Positions 1 to 8,870 of a stretch of DNA of 64,000 nucleotides are shown here, piece after piece. The position numbers and the translations under genes are program-made. The DNA is taken from positions 4,030,001-4,094,000 of the forward strand of contig NZ_CP135918.1 of the NCBI RefSeq assembly GCF_032393985.1, written 5' to 3'. Under the pieces are notes generated by a model. That model ran no database searches, was not told the origin of the DNA, and saw only the letters and a list, made by a program, of their open reading frames with translations. Positions within the stretch are counted from its first letter, which is position 1. Each line of letters starts with the position of its first letter. This DNA comes from Fischerella sp. JS2. GTDB taxonomy: Bacteria; Cyanobacteriota; Cyanobacteriia; Cyanobacteriales; Nostocaceae.

Positions 1-1
1 T

Positions 2-277
2 ATTGATCACTTTGGTAACTTAGTCAGTAACATCCCTGGAACTTACATCCAAGACAAAAGCTGGAGCGTGCTTGTGGGTGACAAAATCATACCAGGAAGC
101 GGAACTTATGGAGATGTGGAAATTGGGGATGCGATCGCCCTTGTTGGCAGTCACGGTTGGGTAGAACTAGCGATCAATAGCGGTAATGCGCGATCGCAAC
201 TACAGATGAATTTGGGAGATACCATACAAGTAGTAATCGAGGTGGGGAGATGGGGAGATGGGGAGGTAGGGAGATAG
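2..277 (+). CDS. SAM hydroxide adenosyltransferase family (DUF62), C-terminal part
   Basis: Only the C-terminal 91 residues lie in the window; the gene begins upstream. The visible start, IDHFGNLVSNIPG, matches the conserved D-x-FGN-L-x-(T/S)-N motif that opens the C-terminal beta-barrel of the SAM hydrolase/chlorinase/fluorinase fold, which splits S-adenosylmethionine to adenosine and methionine in the non-halogenating members. A later stretch, VGSHGWVELAINSGNA, is also typical of this domain. The last ten or so residues (GRWGDGEVGR) are encoded by the GGGGAGATGG-type repeat that fills the following spacer, so the repeat has probably replaced or extended the native C-terminus. Substrate class is inferred from the family only. 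Confidence 0.8.
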   Translation: MDHFGNLVSNIPGTYIQDKSWSVLVGDKIIPGSGTYGDVEIGDAIALVGSHGWVELAINSGNARSQLQMNLGDTIQVVIEVGRWGDGEVGR

Positions 278-360
278 GGAGGTGGGGAGTAACTATAAGA
301 AAACAACCAACAACCAACCATCAACCACCAACAAATAACAACCAACAACCAACTAATTTG
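230..360. repeat. Low-complexity GGGGAGATGG / CAACCAAC spacer repeat
   Basis: Purine-rich repeats of the form GGTGGGGAGATGGGGAGAT are followed by CAACCAACAACCAACCATC-type short repeats. Similar material recurs in most spacers of this window. Its first half is read through by the preceding gene. Confidence 0.8.
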
Positions 361-364
361 ATAT

Positions 365-1021
365 ATGACTACGCAAACAGTATCAGCACCGGAAGTTTAT
401 CAAGGGCAATTTGGCGAGTTTACAATTACTAAAGGCGATCGCGATGGTGTGATTATTTACCGTAGTGGGTTAATGCTAGCAGCAATTTGCTTTGCTGTGG
501 GCAGTGCTTTAGTTTTGTTTAACCCTAATCCTACTACTTTTAAATTACTGACGCCTTTATATGTTTGTTTCAGTTTAGGTCTTGGTATTAGTTTACTCAC
601 CATTCATATTTACATGGTGGAGTTACACCGAACTTTACAAGTTTTTTGGCTCATTGGTAGTATATCCGCAATTATCTTAGGAATTACGAATAGTCAGCCT
701 TTAGCTATTACTATTTACACTCAACCATTGACATTATTCGGCGTTGGTTTTACCTTCGCAGCTTTGACTGGTATTTATTTCAAAGAAGCATTTTGTTTCA
801 ATCGCCTGGAAACAAAATTACTAACTCCCATCGTACCTTTACTGTTATTAGGACATTTAGTTGGTATATTGCCAATACAGTTAGAACAGATATTGTTAGG
901 AACGTGGGCAATTTTATTTGTTGTTTTCGCTATGCGGAAAGCAGTACAGGCAATTCCACCAGACATTGGAGATAAGTCAGTGTTTGCTTATTTAAAATCA
1001 AAACGCTCTGCCAAAGTTTAA
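365..1021 (+). CDS. DUF2301 domain integral membrane protein
   Basis: A 218-residue polytopic membrane protein. After a short polar N-terminus ending near GDRDGVIIYRSG there are about six or seven hydrophobic segments (roughly residues 32-52, 58-78, 84-106, 114-134, 150-172 and 176-192). The sequence looks like the cyanobacterial/chloroplast DUF2301 family, whose function is not known. Length fits the family. The stop codon overlaps the start of the next gene (TAATG at 1018-1023), so the two are probably translated from one message. The start codon follows a CAACCAAC repeat tract and has no clear Shine-Dalgarno sequence. Confidence 0.8.
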   Translation: MTTQTVSAPEVYQGQFGEFTITKGDRDGVIIYRSGLMLAAICFAVGSALVLFNPNPTTFKLLTPLYVCFSLGLGISLLTIHIYMVELHRTLQVFWLIGSISAIILGITNSQPLAITIYTQPLTLFGVGFTFAALTGIYFKEAFCFNRLETKLLTPIVPLLLLGHLVGILPIQLEQILLGTWAILFVVFAMRKAVQAIPPDIGDKSVFAYLKSKRSAKV

Positions 1022-1713
1022 TGCAGAGAAATGTAAAACATCAACAGCAAAAATTCCCCATCATGCGTTTATTTAGGCGTCAATATCTGTGGATGCCAAC
1101 TACCTTGGGATGGGGAGTTATTATAGCTGTTTTTGCTGTGATGACGAGTTTGACTGTTATGCACATACATCCATTTCTGGCAATTAATTCACCACTTCAA
1201 CAAGCTGATGTTTTAGTTGTGGAAGGCTGGATACCAGACTATGCACTAAAACAGGCGGCGACAGAATATCAGAAAAAATCCTACAGCCAAATCATTACTA
1301 CAGGAGTGCCATTAGAAAAAGGTTCCTATCTTTTGGAATATAAAAATTATGCGGAAATTGCTGCCCTAACTTTAAAAAATATCGGTTTAGAATCAGAAAA
1401 AATAGTAGCTGTCTCTTCACCGGAAGTTAAAAAAGATCGTACTTATGCATCTGCGATCGCACTTCATCAGTGGTTAGAAAAATCTAATTCCCAAATAACA
1501 GCAATCAATCTTTTTACCCATGATACCCATGCTCGTAGAAGTTGGTTGATATTCCAAAAAGCACTAGCTCCTAAAATTCAAGTCGGAATCATTAGCAGCA
1601 CACCACAAAATTATGAGCCAAATAAATGGTGGATTTATAGTGCAGGTGTCAGGTCAATTATTAATGAAATAGTAGCTTACGTTTATGCAGTAGTTGTGAG
1701 TTGGAAAGGGTGA
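1021..1713 (+). CDS. YdcF/SanA-like (DUF218-type) membrane-anchored protein
   Basis: A 230-residue protein with one N-terminal membrane anchor (about residues 28-50) and a soluble domain. The domain begins ADVLVVEGWIPDYALKQAA and continues with a predicted Rossmann-like alternation, including SQIITTG and a DTHARRS segment near residue 160 that resembles the conserved region of DUF218/YdcF/ElyC proteins. Family members are implicated in envelope processes, but the substrate is unknown. The gene overlaps the DUF2301 gene by one base, which suggests co-translation. Family assignment is by pattern recognition and is moderate. Confidence 0.6.
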   Translation: MQRNVKHQQQKFPIMRLFRRQYLWMPTTLGWGVIIAVFAVMTSLTVMHIHPFLAINSPLQQADVLVVEGWIPDYALKQAATEYQKKSYSQIITTGVPLEKGSYLLEYKNYAEIAALTLKNIGLESEKIVAVSSPEVKKDRTYASAIALHQWLEKSNSQITAINLFTHDTHARRSWLIFQKALAPKIQVGIISSTPQNYEPNKWWIYSAGVRSIINEIVAYVYAVVVSWKG

Positions 1714-1715
1714 TA

Positions 1716-1860
1716 GCTAGGTGGGGAGATGGGGAATAACTACTAACTACTAATGTACAGACGTGAGGAACATCGCGTCTCTACCCACTAACTACTAACT
1801 ACTAAGAATTGACAATTGACCATTGACTAATGACCAATGACAAATGACCCTCAACGCGAG
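1716..1860. repeat. Spacer repeats including the GACGCGA...TCGCGTC palindromic element
   Basis: CTACTAACTAC-type short repeats surround an imperfect palindrome at about 1754-1787 (TGTACAGACG, then CGCGTCTCTACCCA). Related copies lie at 23502-23535 and 25325-25359. The repeat is followed by GACAATTGACCATTGAC-type repeats. Confidence 0.75.
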
Positions 1861-1893
1861 TAATCTTTACTAAGACTCAATGAGGATTGAGAA

Positions 1894-3012
1894 TTGGCAG
1901 TTGAACGTGGGTATTGGCTAGCTTGGTCACAAATATCAGGGATTGGTCCGGTATTGCTGCAAAGGTTACAACAGCATTTTGGCACGCTCCAATCAGCTTG
2001 GGAAGCTAGTCCCACGCAGTTGGAAGCGGTGGAAGGTTTTGGTATTCAGACATTGCAAAAGGTGGTACAACAGCGATCGCGTCTTCATCCTGAACAATTA
2101 CTTATCCAACACCAAGAACAAAATCCCAATTTTTGGACACCAGTAGATCCAGAATATCCCCGTTTACTACTGGAAATTCCCAGTCCACCACCACTACTGT
2201 ATTTTCGTGGTGAAGTAGAACTACGAGAAAATTTGGGCGAAACTCCACTAGTTGCGATTGTGGGTACGCGCCAACCCTCAGAATATGGTATTCGTTGGAC
2301 TCGTCAAATTAGCACAGCTTTGGCTAAAAACGGTTTTACAGTCGTTTCTGGTTTAGCAGAGGGAATTGATACAGAAAGTCACGCCGCCGCTTTGAAAGCT
2401 GGAGGACGCACCATAGCAGTTTTAGGTACAGGTGTAGATGTCATTTATCCAGCCAAAAATCAGCAACTGTACAAACAGATTTTAACTGCTGGGTTAGTTT
2501 TAAGTGAGTACCCCAGCAAAACACCACCTGAACGCACTCAATTTCCCCGTCGCAATCGGATTATTGCTGGCTTGAGTCGCGCTGTCTTGGTAATGGAAGC
2601 ACCGCTAAAATCTGGTGCGTTGATTACAGCTAACTATGCGAATGAATTTGGTAGAGATGTTTATGTCTTACCAGGTAGAATTGATGACTACCCATCCCAA
2701 GGATGCTTAAAGTTACTTAGTCAAGGTGCTGCTCCCATTCTCAAAGAATTAGATGAATTGTTAAGAATGCTGGGAGCTATACCAAAAATAGATTCTGTTT
2801 CCGTTTGTCTAGAACCACAACAATTAATTTTGCCTAATTTGCCACCAGAACTGCAACAAGTAATAAATGTAATTTCCTCAGAATCTTTGCCCTTCGATAT
2901 GATTATCCAACAAACAGGCATGGCTGCGAGTGCTGTTTCTAGTGCGTTGTTACAGTTGGAATTGATGGGTTTAGTCTCACAAAAACCGGGAATGAGGTAC
3001 AAGCGCAAATGA
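1894..3012 (+). CDS. dprA: DNA-processing protein DprA
   Basis: DprA binds incoming single-stranded DNA and loads RecA during natural transformation. The 372-residue protein has an N-terminal helical part (GIGPVLLQRLQQHFG, a helix-hairpin-helix-like stretch), a central Rossmann domain with IVGTRQPSEYG and SGLAEGIDTESH, the RTQFPRRNRIIAGLS segment, and a C-terminal winged-helix region (residues about 300-372) ending QKPGMRYKRK. The start is a TTG preceded by TGAGGA (1881-1886). An in-frame TGA at 1888 rules out anything further upstream. Transformation has been shown in several cyanobacteria; competence here is inferred. Confidence 0.95.
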   Translation: MAVERGYWLAWSQISGIGPVLLQRLQQHFGTLQSAWEASPTQLEAVEGFGIQTLQKVVQQRSRLHPEQLLIQHQEQNPNFWTPVDPEYPRLLLEIPSPPPLLYFRGEVELRENLGETPLVAIVGTRQPSEYGIRWTRQISTALAKNGFTVVSGLAEGIDTESHAAALKAGGRTIAVLGTGVDVIYPAKNQQLYKQILTAGLVLSEYPSKTPPERTQFPRRNRIIAGLSRAVLVMEAPLKSGALITANYANEFGRDVYVLPGRIDDYPSQGCLKLLSQGAAPILKELDELLRMLGAIPKIDSVSVCLEPQQLILPNLPPELQQVINVISSESLPFDMIIQQTGMAASAVSSALLQLELMGLVSQKPGMRYKRK

Positions 3013-3107
3013 CAAAAAAGATATAGAAGGGAGACATCGGGGAGTATTGTTTATGTATTCAGCTAAATAATGCACAACTAAGAAGCCCCACCTCTCATGA
3101 TGATAGT

Positions 3108-3156
3108 TGAGGCAGAGCCTCTATAATTTTGTTCCCAGTCTCTGGCTGGGAACAAG
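3108..3156. repeat. Hairpin repeat (AGGCAGAGCCT and GTTCCCAG...CTGGGAAC)
   Basis: Two adjacent inverted repeats, AGGCAGAGCCT at about 3110-3120 and GTTCCCAG/CTGGGAAC at 3131-3153, lie between the convergent dprA gene and the next minus-strand gene. The arrangement resembles a dispersed cyanobacterial hairpin repeat and could also end transcription from either side. Confidence 0.6.
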
Positions 3157-3187
3157 TGAAACTAGAGAAAGCTTTAACAAACTTGTT

Positions 3188-3583
3188 TTACTTAACTAAC
3201 AGTTTCAGCACTTCTTCAAGCATCAACTTCGCACTCCACAAATCCACAAGCTTCTGCTGGTATCTTCTCCAGTATTCTTCCTGTAACCATTCATTATTTT
3301 TTGTCGCTCTTAATAGTGCAAGCTGGCTGTCAGTGGGGTGTCCAATCAAATCAAGCGCAACAGTAATAGCGTGATAAGCTTCTAGTCCGGGTGAATGTAC
3401 TCCTACTCCATCCCTCATTTGCTCGAGTGCTTTGTATGGGAACGCAGAAAGTGTATTTACCCAAGCTTCTGTTTTTCCCCAATTGCCAATAGGCCGAACA
3501 CCATATCTCTTACCCAGTGTCTGAAGTTCAGGAAGAGTAAGTTTTTTCAGTTGTTCTCGTGTCATCATATTATTGTCTGTCAA
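3188..3583 (-). CDS. Hypothetical protein with SAP-like N-terminus
   Basis: A 131-residue soluble protein. Residues about 9-45 (LKKLTLPELQTLGKRYGVR, then a Gly/Lys-containing turn and a helix) resemble a SAP helix-extension-helix motif, which often binds DNA or RNA. The remainder is helical and ends in a Leu/Lys-rich tail. No catalytic motif is visible. It is divergent from the small gene at 3695. I do not recognise a named family, and the SAP resemblance is weak. Confidence 0.65.
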   Translation of the reverse strand: MTDNNMMTREQLKKLTLPELQTLGKRYGVRPIGNWGKTEAWVNTLSAFPYKALEQMRDGVGVHSPGLEAYHAITVALDLIGHPTDSQLALLRATKNNEWLQEEYWRRYQQKLVDLWSAKLMLEEVLKLLVK

Positions 3584-3694
3584 TTTTCAGATGGACTTGG
3601 TGGGTATACAGTGTTTAGCGAACAAGATACCCACCTCAAAATAGTCTATTCTTTTGCCTACCAAAGAATCAAGTTATATTTGCATTTATTTAAG

Positions 3695-3898
3695 ATGCCT
3701 AATCCCAAAGGGAATCCACAAAATCTAAAACCAATCAAATCAGATAGAGAAGAACCATTAACTGAAAGGTTAAATTTACGTATCACCAAAACTATGAAAG
3801 AGGAATTATCCCAAAAAGATGATCCTCCTGAATTTTGTCGTAGAGCTATCCAAGAAGCACTTGAGAAAGACAAACACAAAAGTGATTCTGAAAAATAA
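3695..3898 (+). CDS. Small ribbon-helix-helix-like hypothetical protein
   Basis: A 67-residue basic/acidic protein starting MPNPKGNPQNLKPIKSD. The stretch ERLNLRITKTMKEELSQ followed by a second helix looks like the strand-helix-helix pattern of CopG/Arc-type DNA-binding proteins, as found in plasmid copy control and antitoxins. The frame is open further upstream (to 3395), but that region overlaps the opposite-strand gene and lacks protein-like composition, so the ATG at 3695 is preferred. No toxin partner is visible next to it. Confidence 0.55.
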   Translation: MPNPKGNPQNLKPIKSDREEPLTERLNLRITKTMKEELSQKDDPPEFCRRAIQEALEKDKHKSDSEK

Positions 3899-4072
3899 TT
3901 TTGTTAGCAAATTCATAACTTACTAGTTTTCTTTAGAAGACTTTAGTTGTCCGCCTCAAAATTAATTGTTAAGCAGTTTATGGGACGAGTGGAAGTCCAA
4001 CCGATTTATGTTATTTTTTCTGTTTAAAACGCAACCTGTTCTATAGCATTCCTACATCATCCGTAAGAGATT

Positions 4073-4108
4073 AAGATCCCCGACTTCGCAAGAGAAGTAG
4101 GGGATCTG
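4073..4108. repeat. Hairpin repeat in the ppk upstream spacer
   Basis: An inverted repeat, AGATCCCCGACTTC paired with GAAGTAGGGGATCT, lies in the 428-bp spacer 3899-4326. It resembles a dispersed cyanobacterial hairpin element and has no T-run. The rest of this spacer holds only AT-rich sequence and the Pho-box-like repeats. Confidence 0.6.
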
Positions 4109-4186
4109 AGTTTTGTGGTTCTCACAGGATTGCTATAGCAAACTACCTAGAGCATTAATTGATAATTAATTTATATTTAAAATTTA

Positions 4187-4238
4187 CTTAATTTCGTCTT
4201 TAAGTTTCATTAATCTACAATGAAGAGACTGATATAGT
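4187..4238 (+). promoter_or_regulatory. Candidate Pho box and -10 region upstream of ppk
   Basis: Three 8-mers spaced by 3 bp (CTTAATTT, CTTTAAGT, ATTAATCT at 4187-4216) resemble the cyanobacterial PhoB/SphR-box pattern of CTTAACCT-like direct repeats with 11-bp periodicity. TATAGT at 4233-4238 could be the -10. The ATG of ppk follows about 90 bp later. The match is degenerate because TTAA is common in AT-rich DNA. Confidence 0.45.
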
Positions 4239-4326
4239 TACGCAAAAAATTAAATCAAAAAATTATCTGAATTACTTAAGGATATTAGGTTAAGTCAAAA
4301 AAATATTCAGAAGTAATAAAACTAAC

Positions 4327-6468
4327 ATGACTAAATCTAAAGAGATAGCCAAACCTATAAATCTTAATGACTCACAGTATTACTTTAATCGTGAATTAAG
4401 TTGGTTAGAGTTTAATCGTCGAGTTTTGCATGAGGCGTTGGATCACCGCACTCCTTTACTCGAAAGACTTAAATTTACGGCTATCTTCAGTTCTAATTTA
4501 GATGAATTTTTCATGGTTCGTGTGGCAATACTTAAAGATCAAGTGCAAGCACTCCTAAGCCAACGAACTCCAGATGGACGCACGCCACAGGAACAACTAG
4601 AAGCGATCGCTCAACTTTTGCGTCCGATGGTCGTAGAACAACATAATCTGTTTGAGAAGGTGCTACGCAAAGAAATGGCATCTGATGGTATTCATCTTCT
4701 CAATTACACAGATATTACTAGGGAACAGCGTTCTTACATAGAAGAATTATTTAAACAACGGATTTTTCCAGTTCTTACACCTCTGGCTGTAGATCCAAGT
4801 CACCCCTTCCCTTTGATGGCAAATCTCAGTCTCAACTGGGCGGTAGTTGTCAAAGATCCAGTTACAGGAGAAGAAAAGTTTGCTAGAGTCAAAGTCCCGA
4901 ATATTCTGCCTCGATTTATTGCCTTACCTAAAGAGTTAGAACCGCAAAACGGTAAATTAAACCATTGGACTGGTGTACCAATTGAACAGGTAGTAGCTCA
5001 CAATTTAGATGCCTTGTTTCCAGGCATGATCATAAAAGAATATCACCTGTTTCGACTGACTCGTAAAGCTGATATCTCAGTAGTAGAAGAAGAAGCAGAT
5101 GATTTATTACTAGCAATTCAACAAGAATTACGCGGGCGACACTTTCGTGGTTCTGTAGTGCGGTTGGAAATTCAACCATCAATGCCTAAATCTGTGCGAA
5201 AAATGCTGATGCAAGAAATGGAACTGTCCGAAAGTGATGTTTATGAAATAGATGGTTTAATCAATTTAAAGGATTTAATGTCCTTCATGGCTTTGCCATT
5301 GCCTGAACTTAAAGACAAACCTTGGACACCTGTAATTCCACCTCGTCTGCGTCATTTTCATCAACCAAGTAATCTTAGTCAATTAGACGAAGCAGAAAAT
5401 ATTTTCTCTGTCATTCAGCAAAATGACTTGCTAGTACACCACCCCTACGAATCCTTTAGCGCTTCTGTAGAACAATTTATCGTCCAAGCTGCCCGTGATC
5501 CGCAAGTGCTGGCGATTAAGATGACACTCTATCGCACTTCTGGCGATTCTGAAATTGTAAGTTCGTTAATTGCTGCGGCAGAGAGTGGTAAACAAGTTGC
5601 TGCCCTTGTAGAGTTAAAAGCCCGTTTTGACGAAGAAAATAATATTAATTGGGCGCAGAAATTAGAAAAATCCGGTGTGCATGTCGTTTATGGATTGGTA
5701 GGATTGAAGACTCACACCAAAATAGTGCTGGTAGTACGTCAAGAAGGAGAGAGAATTTGCCGTTACGTCCACATCGGTACTGGTAACTACAATCCCAAAA
5801 CAGCCAAATTATACACTGATTTAGGACTGCTGAGTTGTCGAGAAGAATTAGGTGCAGATTTAACAGATTTATTCAATTACCTAACTGGCTATTCTTGTCA
5901 GAATTATTACCGTAAGTTACTAGTGTCACCCGTTACTATGCGCGATCGCATGATTGCCCTGATTCGCCGGGAAATTGAACATAGCCAAGACGGTAAAAAA
6001 GGTCGAATCATCGCCAAAATGAACTCATTGGTAGACCCCCAAATCATTGCTACCTTGTACAAAGCATCACAAGCTGGTGTAGAAATTGACTTAATTATTC
6101 GGGGAATATGCTGCTTACGTCCCGGTGTTCCCGATATCAGCGAAAATATCCGCGTCATTAGTATTATCGGTCGTTTTTTAGAACACTCACGGATTTTTCA
6201 CTTCCACAACAATGGACGGGATGAAATATATATCGGTAGTGCTGATTGGATGCCTCGCAACCTAGATCGACGTGTAGAAGCCGTTACACCAGTGGAAGAT
6301 TCAAAGATTTTACAAAACTTGCAAAACATTCTACAAATCATGTTGGCAGACAATCGCCAAGCTTGGGAACTGAAATCAGATGGTTCCTACACCCAGAGAC
6401 ATCCTGGCAAAAATGAACCAGAACGCCACACCCAAAATATACTTATGGAAATGGCAGCGAAATCATGA
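4327..6468 (+). CDS. ppk: Polyphosphate kinase 1
   Basis: PPK1 polymerises the gamma-phosphate of ATP into polyphosphate, reversibly. The 713-residue protein is slightly longer than the E. coli enzyme. It opens with the PPK N-domain (YFNRELSWLEFNRRVL and SNLDEFFMVR). The two phospholipase-D-like catalytic domains follow, with HxK in THTK (His about 463, the probable phospho-acceptor) and EHSRIFHF (His about 620). RYVHIGTGNYNP and YIGSADWMPRNL are also conserved. It stands alone between long spacers, and the candidate Pho box upstream fits phosphate-dependent control. Confidence 0.97.
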   Translation: MTKSKEIAKPINLNDSQYYFNRELSWLEFNRRVLHEALDHRTPLLERLKFTAIFSSNLDEFFMVRVAILKDQVQALLSQRTPDGRTPQEQLEAIAQLLRPMVVEQHNLFEKVLRKEMASDGIHLLNYTDITREQRSYIEELFKQRIFPVLTPLAVDPSHPFPLMANLSLNWAVVVKDPVTGEEKFARVKVPNILPRFIALPKELEPQNGKLNHWTGVPIEQVVAHNLDALFPGMIIKEYHLFRLTRKADISVVEEEADDLLLAIQQELRGRHFRGSVVRLEIQPSMPKSVRKMLMQEMELSESDVYEIDGLINLKDLMSFMALPLPELKDKPWTPVIPPRLRHFHQPSNLSQLDEAENIFSVIQQNDLLVHHPYESFSASVEQFIVQAARDPQVLAIKMTLYRTSGDSEIVSSLIAAAESGKQVAALVELKARFDEENNINWAQKLEKSGVHVVYGLVGLKTHTKIVLVVRQEGERICRYVHIGTGNYNPKTAKLYTDLGLLSCREELGADLTDLFNYLTGYSCQNYYRKLLVSPVTMRDRMIALIRREIEHSQDGKKGRIIAKMNSLVDPQIIATLYKASQAGVEIDLIIRGICCLRPGVPDISENIRVISIIGRFLEHSRIFHFHNNGRDEIYIGSADWMPRNLDRRVEAVTPVEDSKILQNLQNILQIMLADNRQAWELKSDGSYTQRHPGKNEPERHTQNILMEMAAKS

Positions 6469-6610
6469 AAAATCAGAGATTGTAAACAACAAACTCAATA
6501 ACTCCGCGTTCCTTGGCGCTAACTTTGCGTGCCTCTGCGTTTGTTTGAAAAAAGTATGATTTTAGTTGATTCTCAATTAAAAGACCTAATTTTCAAGCAT
6601 TTAGAGTCTC

Positions 6611-7792
6611 TTAAACCTGTTGCCAATACCGATAAGCTGTATATGCGATCGTTACAACCCCAGTGACGATTGCTGATTCATCGATTTCAAATTGGGGATG
6701 GTGTAGTGGATAGTTAATTACCCTATCTTTAAAACCCACACCTAAACGAAACATACTACCAGGAGAGTGTTCTAAATATACAGAAAAATCTTCTGCACCT
6801 AAAGAGGGTTCGGGCAAAACTTGCACGCGATCGCTTCCCCAAGCTTCTTCTGCGGATGATTGCAATAACTGTGTCAAAAAGTAATCATTTTGGACACTAG
6901 GGACACCCTGGCGATAGTTGACTTGATATTTTGCACCGTAAGAATTACAAATACTAGCAACTATTTTTTCAATCCAGTTAGGTAAATTTGCCCGGGTTTC
7001 CGGATGTAGCGATCGTACTGTTCCTAACAATTGGACTTTATCAGCGATTACATTTGGCGCTCTACCACCATTTATTTTCCCTATGCTCAATACTACCGGA
7101 CGCAAAGGATTCTGGGTGCGGCTAATTGCTTGCTGTAGTGTGGTAATAACTTGCGAAGCTATCCAAATAGCATCTATTGCTTCGTGGGGACGAGCCCCAT
7201 GTCCTGATTCACCCGTAATCATAATCTCTAAATCATCAGCCGCCGCCGTCAATGCACCATAACGCACACCTATTGAACCTGCGGGGATAGAAGGAAAAAC
7301 ATGAACGCCCAGTATCCCACTAACTTGATCCATCGCCCCATCTGCTACCATCCAGCTTGCCCCTTGGGCAATTTCTTCGGCTGGCTGAAATAAAAATCGT
7401 ACCTTCCCAGAAATCTCTTCGGCAATTTGAGCCAAGATCATGGCAGTTCCTAAACCAACTGTGGTATGAACATCATGACCACAAGCGTGCATAATACCTT
7501 CTGTACGGGAGGCGAATTCTAAACCACTACGTTCTTGTATGGGCAAAGCATCCATGTCAGTACGAATCGCCAAGATCCGTTTATCCTCGCCTGTACCTTG
7601 CAATTCTCCAATTACACCTGTTTTACCTACTCCTTCTTGTACATGCAGTCCACTGGAAGATAAAACTCCAGCAACAAAGGCGGCTGTTTGGTACTCTTGA
7701 CCGCTAAGCTCTGGGTGAGAGTGGATGTGACGACGAATTTCTATTAGGCGTGGAGCTATGGTTGTTGCTAAATCTTTAATACGGCTAAGCAT
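6611..7792 (-). CDS. M20 family amidohydrolase (N-acyl amino acid / IAA-conjugate hydrolase type)
   Basis: A 393-residue zinc/manganese-dependent amidohydrolase of peptidase family M20D. Visible motifs are RRHIHSHPELSGQEYQTA near the N-terminus, TDMDALP, the metal-binding HACGHDVHTT, FQPAEE and, near the C-terminus, LGAEDFSVYLEHSPG. The lid/dimerisation domain lies between about 185 and 300 (GHGARPHEAIDA). Members cleave N-acyl amino acids, hippurate or auxin conjugates. The exact substrate cannot be told from sequence. It converges with ppk across a 140-bp spacer. Confidence 0.92.
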   Translation of the reverse strand: MLSRIKDLATTIAPRLIEIRRHIHSHPELSGQEYQTAAFVAGVLSSSGLHVQEGVGKTGVIGELQGTGEDKRILAIRTDMDALPIQERSGLEFASRTEGIMHACGHDVHTTVGLGTAMILAQIAEEISGKVRFLFQPAEEIAQGASWMVADGAMDQVSGILGVHVFPSIPAGSIGVRYGALTAAADDLEIMITGESGHGARPHEAIDAIWIASQVITTLQQAISRTQNPLRPVVLSIGKINGGRAPNVIADKVQLLGTVRSLHPETRANLPNWIEKIVASICNSYGAKYQVNYRQGVPSVQNDYFLTQLLQSSAEEAWGSDRVQVLPEPSLGAEDFSVYLEHSPGSMFRLGVGFKDRVINYPLHHPQFEIDESAIVTGVVTIAYTAYRYWQQV

Positions 7793-8038
7793 TTTTCAAT
7801 TATTTTAAAGTCTTTAGTTTAATGATAAAGAAGTGTTAACAGACCAATAACTTTTAGCCCACACCAATAAATGTTACTGAGCCAAGCTATTGTAAAATAA
7901 TTGACAAATACTTTGACATTGAAAGTACTCTACAGTCAAGAGTAATTTAGCTGGTTCCTAGTCTCTAGCTTTTGACTGTGCGAATTTTTGATTTTGGATT
8001 TGAGATTGAGATCAATTCAAAATCACATTCATGAATCA

Positions 8039-8066
8039 GGGCACACAGCTAACTGGCTGTGCGCCC
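8039..8066. terminator. Hairpin downstream of the pentapeptide gene
   Basis: GGGCACACAG and CTGTGCGCCC pair around an 8-nt loop, 25 bp past the stop of the minus-strand pentapeptide gene. It could serve as a terminator but lacks a strong T-run and also looks like a dispersed repeat. The rest of 7793-8091 shows nothing else. Confidence 0.5.
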
Positions 8067-8091
8067 CTACTTAATACATTTAATTTACCTG

Positions 8092-8655
8092 TCACTCTGC
8101 AAAGCAGGTTGAGCCATTGATATTATTATCGTCAAATTTGTTACATGCTCCCCCAGAGAAACGCTGTAAAGACCACCAATAAGGCTTATTAGAAGTGATC
8201 ACACCATTGGGTAGAGTAGTTACTCGGAAGTTTGCGCCTCGATAATTAGTCAATTGTTCTCTAGCACCTTTTAGGTTAGCACCCTCTAGATTAGCACCAA
8301 TAAAACCAGTAAAACTCAGATTTGTATTATCCAAGGATGCTCCTTTTAGGTACGCTCCTGTAAAGAAAGTCCCTGAAAGATTCGCTCCGGTTAATGTAGC
8401 ACTTTCCAGATTTGCACTTGTCAGATCGGCATTTGTGAGATTAGCACCAGTTAAAATAGCTGTTTTTAAGTTAGACCCGCGTAAATTTGCTCCAGTCAAA
8501 TTCAATCTACTTAAGTCAGCGCCACTTAAATCACATCGAGGACAAGAACCTGTTGCTTTTAATTGGTCTAAATCTAGTTGATTAAAAGCAAAAGCTTGCT
8601 CTGTAAGTCCTATAAAAGCTAACAAAGTAGCTGTGGCAATAAGCTGGAATTTCAT
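8092..8655 (-). CDS. Secreted pentapeptide-repeat protein
   Basis: A 187-residue protein with a signal peptide (MKFQLIATATLLAFIGL, predicted cleavage after AFA near residue 23). Then come about 18 A(N/D)LxX pentapeptides from residues about 40 to 135 (for example ADLSRLNLTGANLRGSN), which form a right-handed quadrilateral beta-helix. CPRCDL near residue 38 and two C-terminal Cys suggest disulfides. It probably acts in the periplasm or thylakoid lumen; function is unknown. A second secreted pentapeptide protein is at 26361. Confidence 0.85.
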   Translation of the reverse strand: MKFQLIATATLLAFIGLTEQAFAFNQLDLDQLKATGSCPRCDLSGADLSRLNLTGANLRGSNLKTAILTGANLTNADLTSANLESATLTGANLSGTFFTGAYLKGASLDNTNLSFTGFIGANLEGANLKGAREQLTNYRGANFRVTTLPNGVITSNKPYWWSLQRFSGGACNKFDDNNINGSTCFAE

Positions 8656-8870
8656 GTTTTTTACAGTAAGTATAAAGTTGAAAATTCACTTAGGTGATGT
8701 ATTGTTATCATTATATGACTGATGCAAAAATTTATCGGTATAAAGCAGACATCAAGAAACTGTAAAATTACTGTAAAACCTCATAGTTTCCCCTAGTCAA
8801 AACTAAACAAAGTTCATAGAATAAAAACATCAAACTTTATACTGAAACTCTATAGGCAACGAAATATTGT

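Noticed and set aside
3108-3156. Possible CRISPR-like repeat
   Set aside because: Only two adjacent short palindromes, with no spacer-repeat periodicity; no cas genes occur in the window.
3395-3694. Upstream extension of the small RHH-like protein (open frame from 3395)
   Set aside because: It overlaps the opposite-strand SAP-like gene, has atypical composition and lacks a ribosome site. The ATG at 3695 starts a compact protein.
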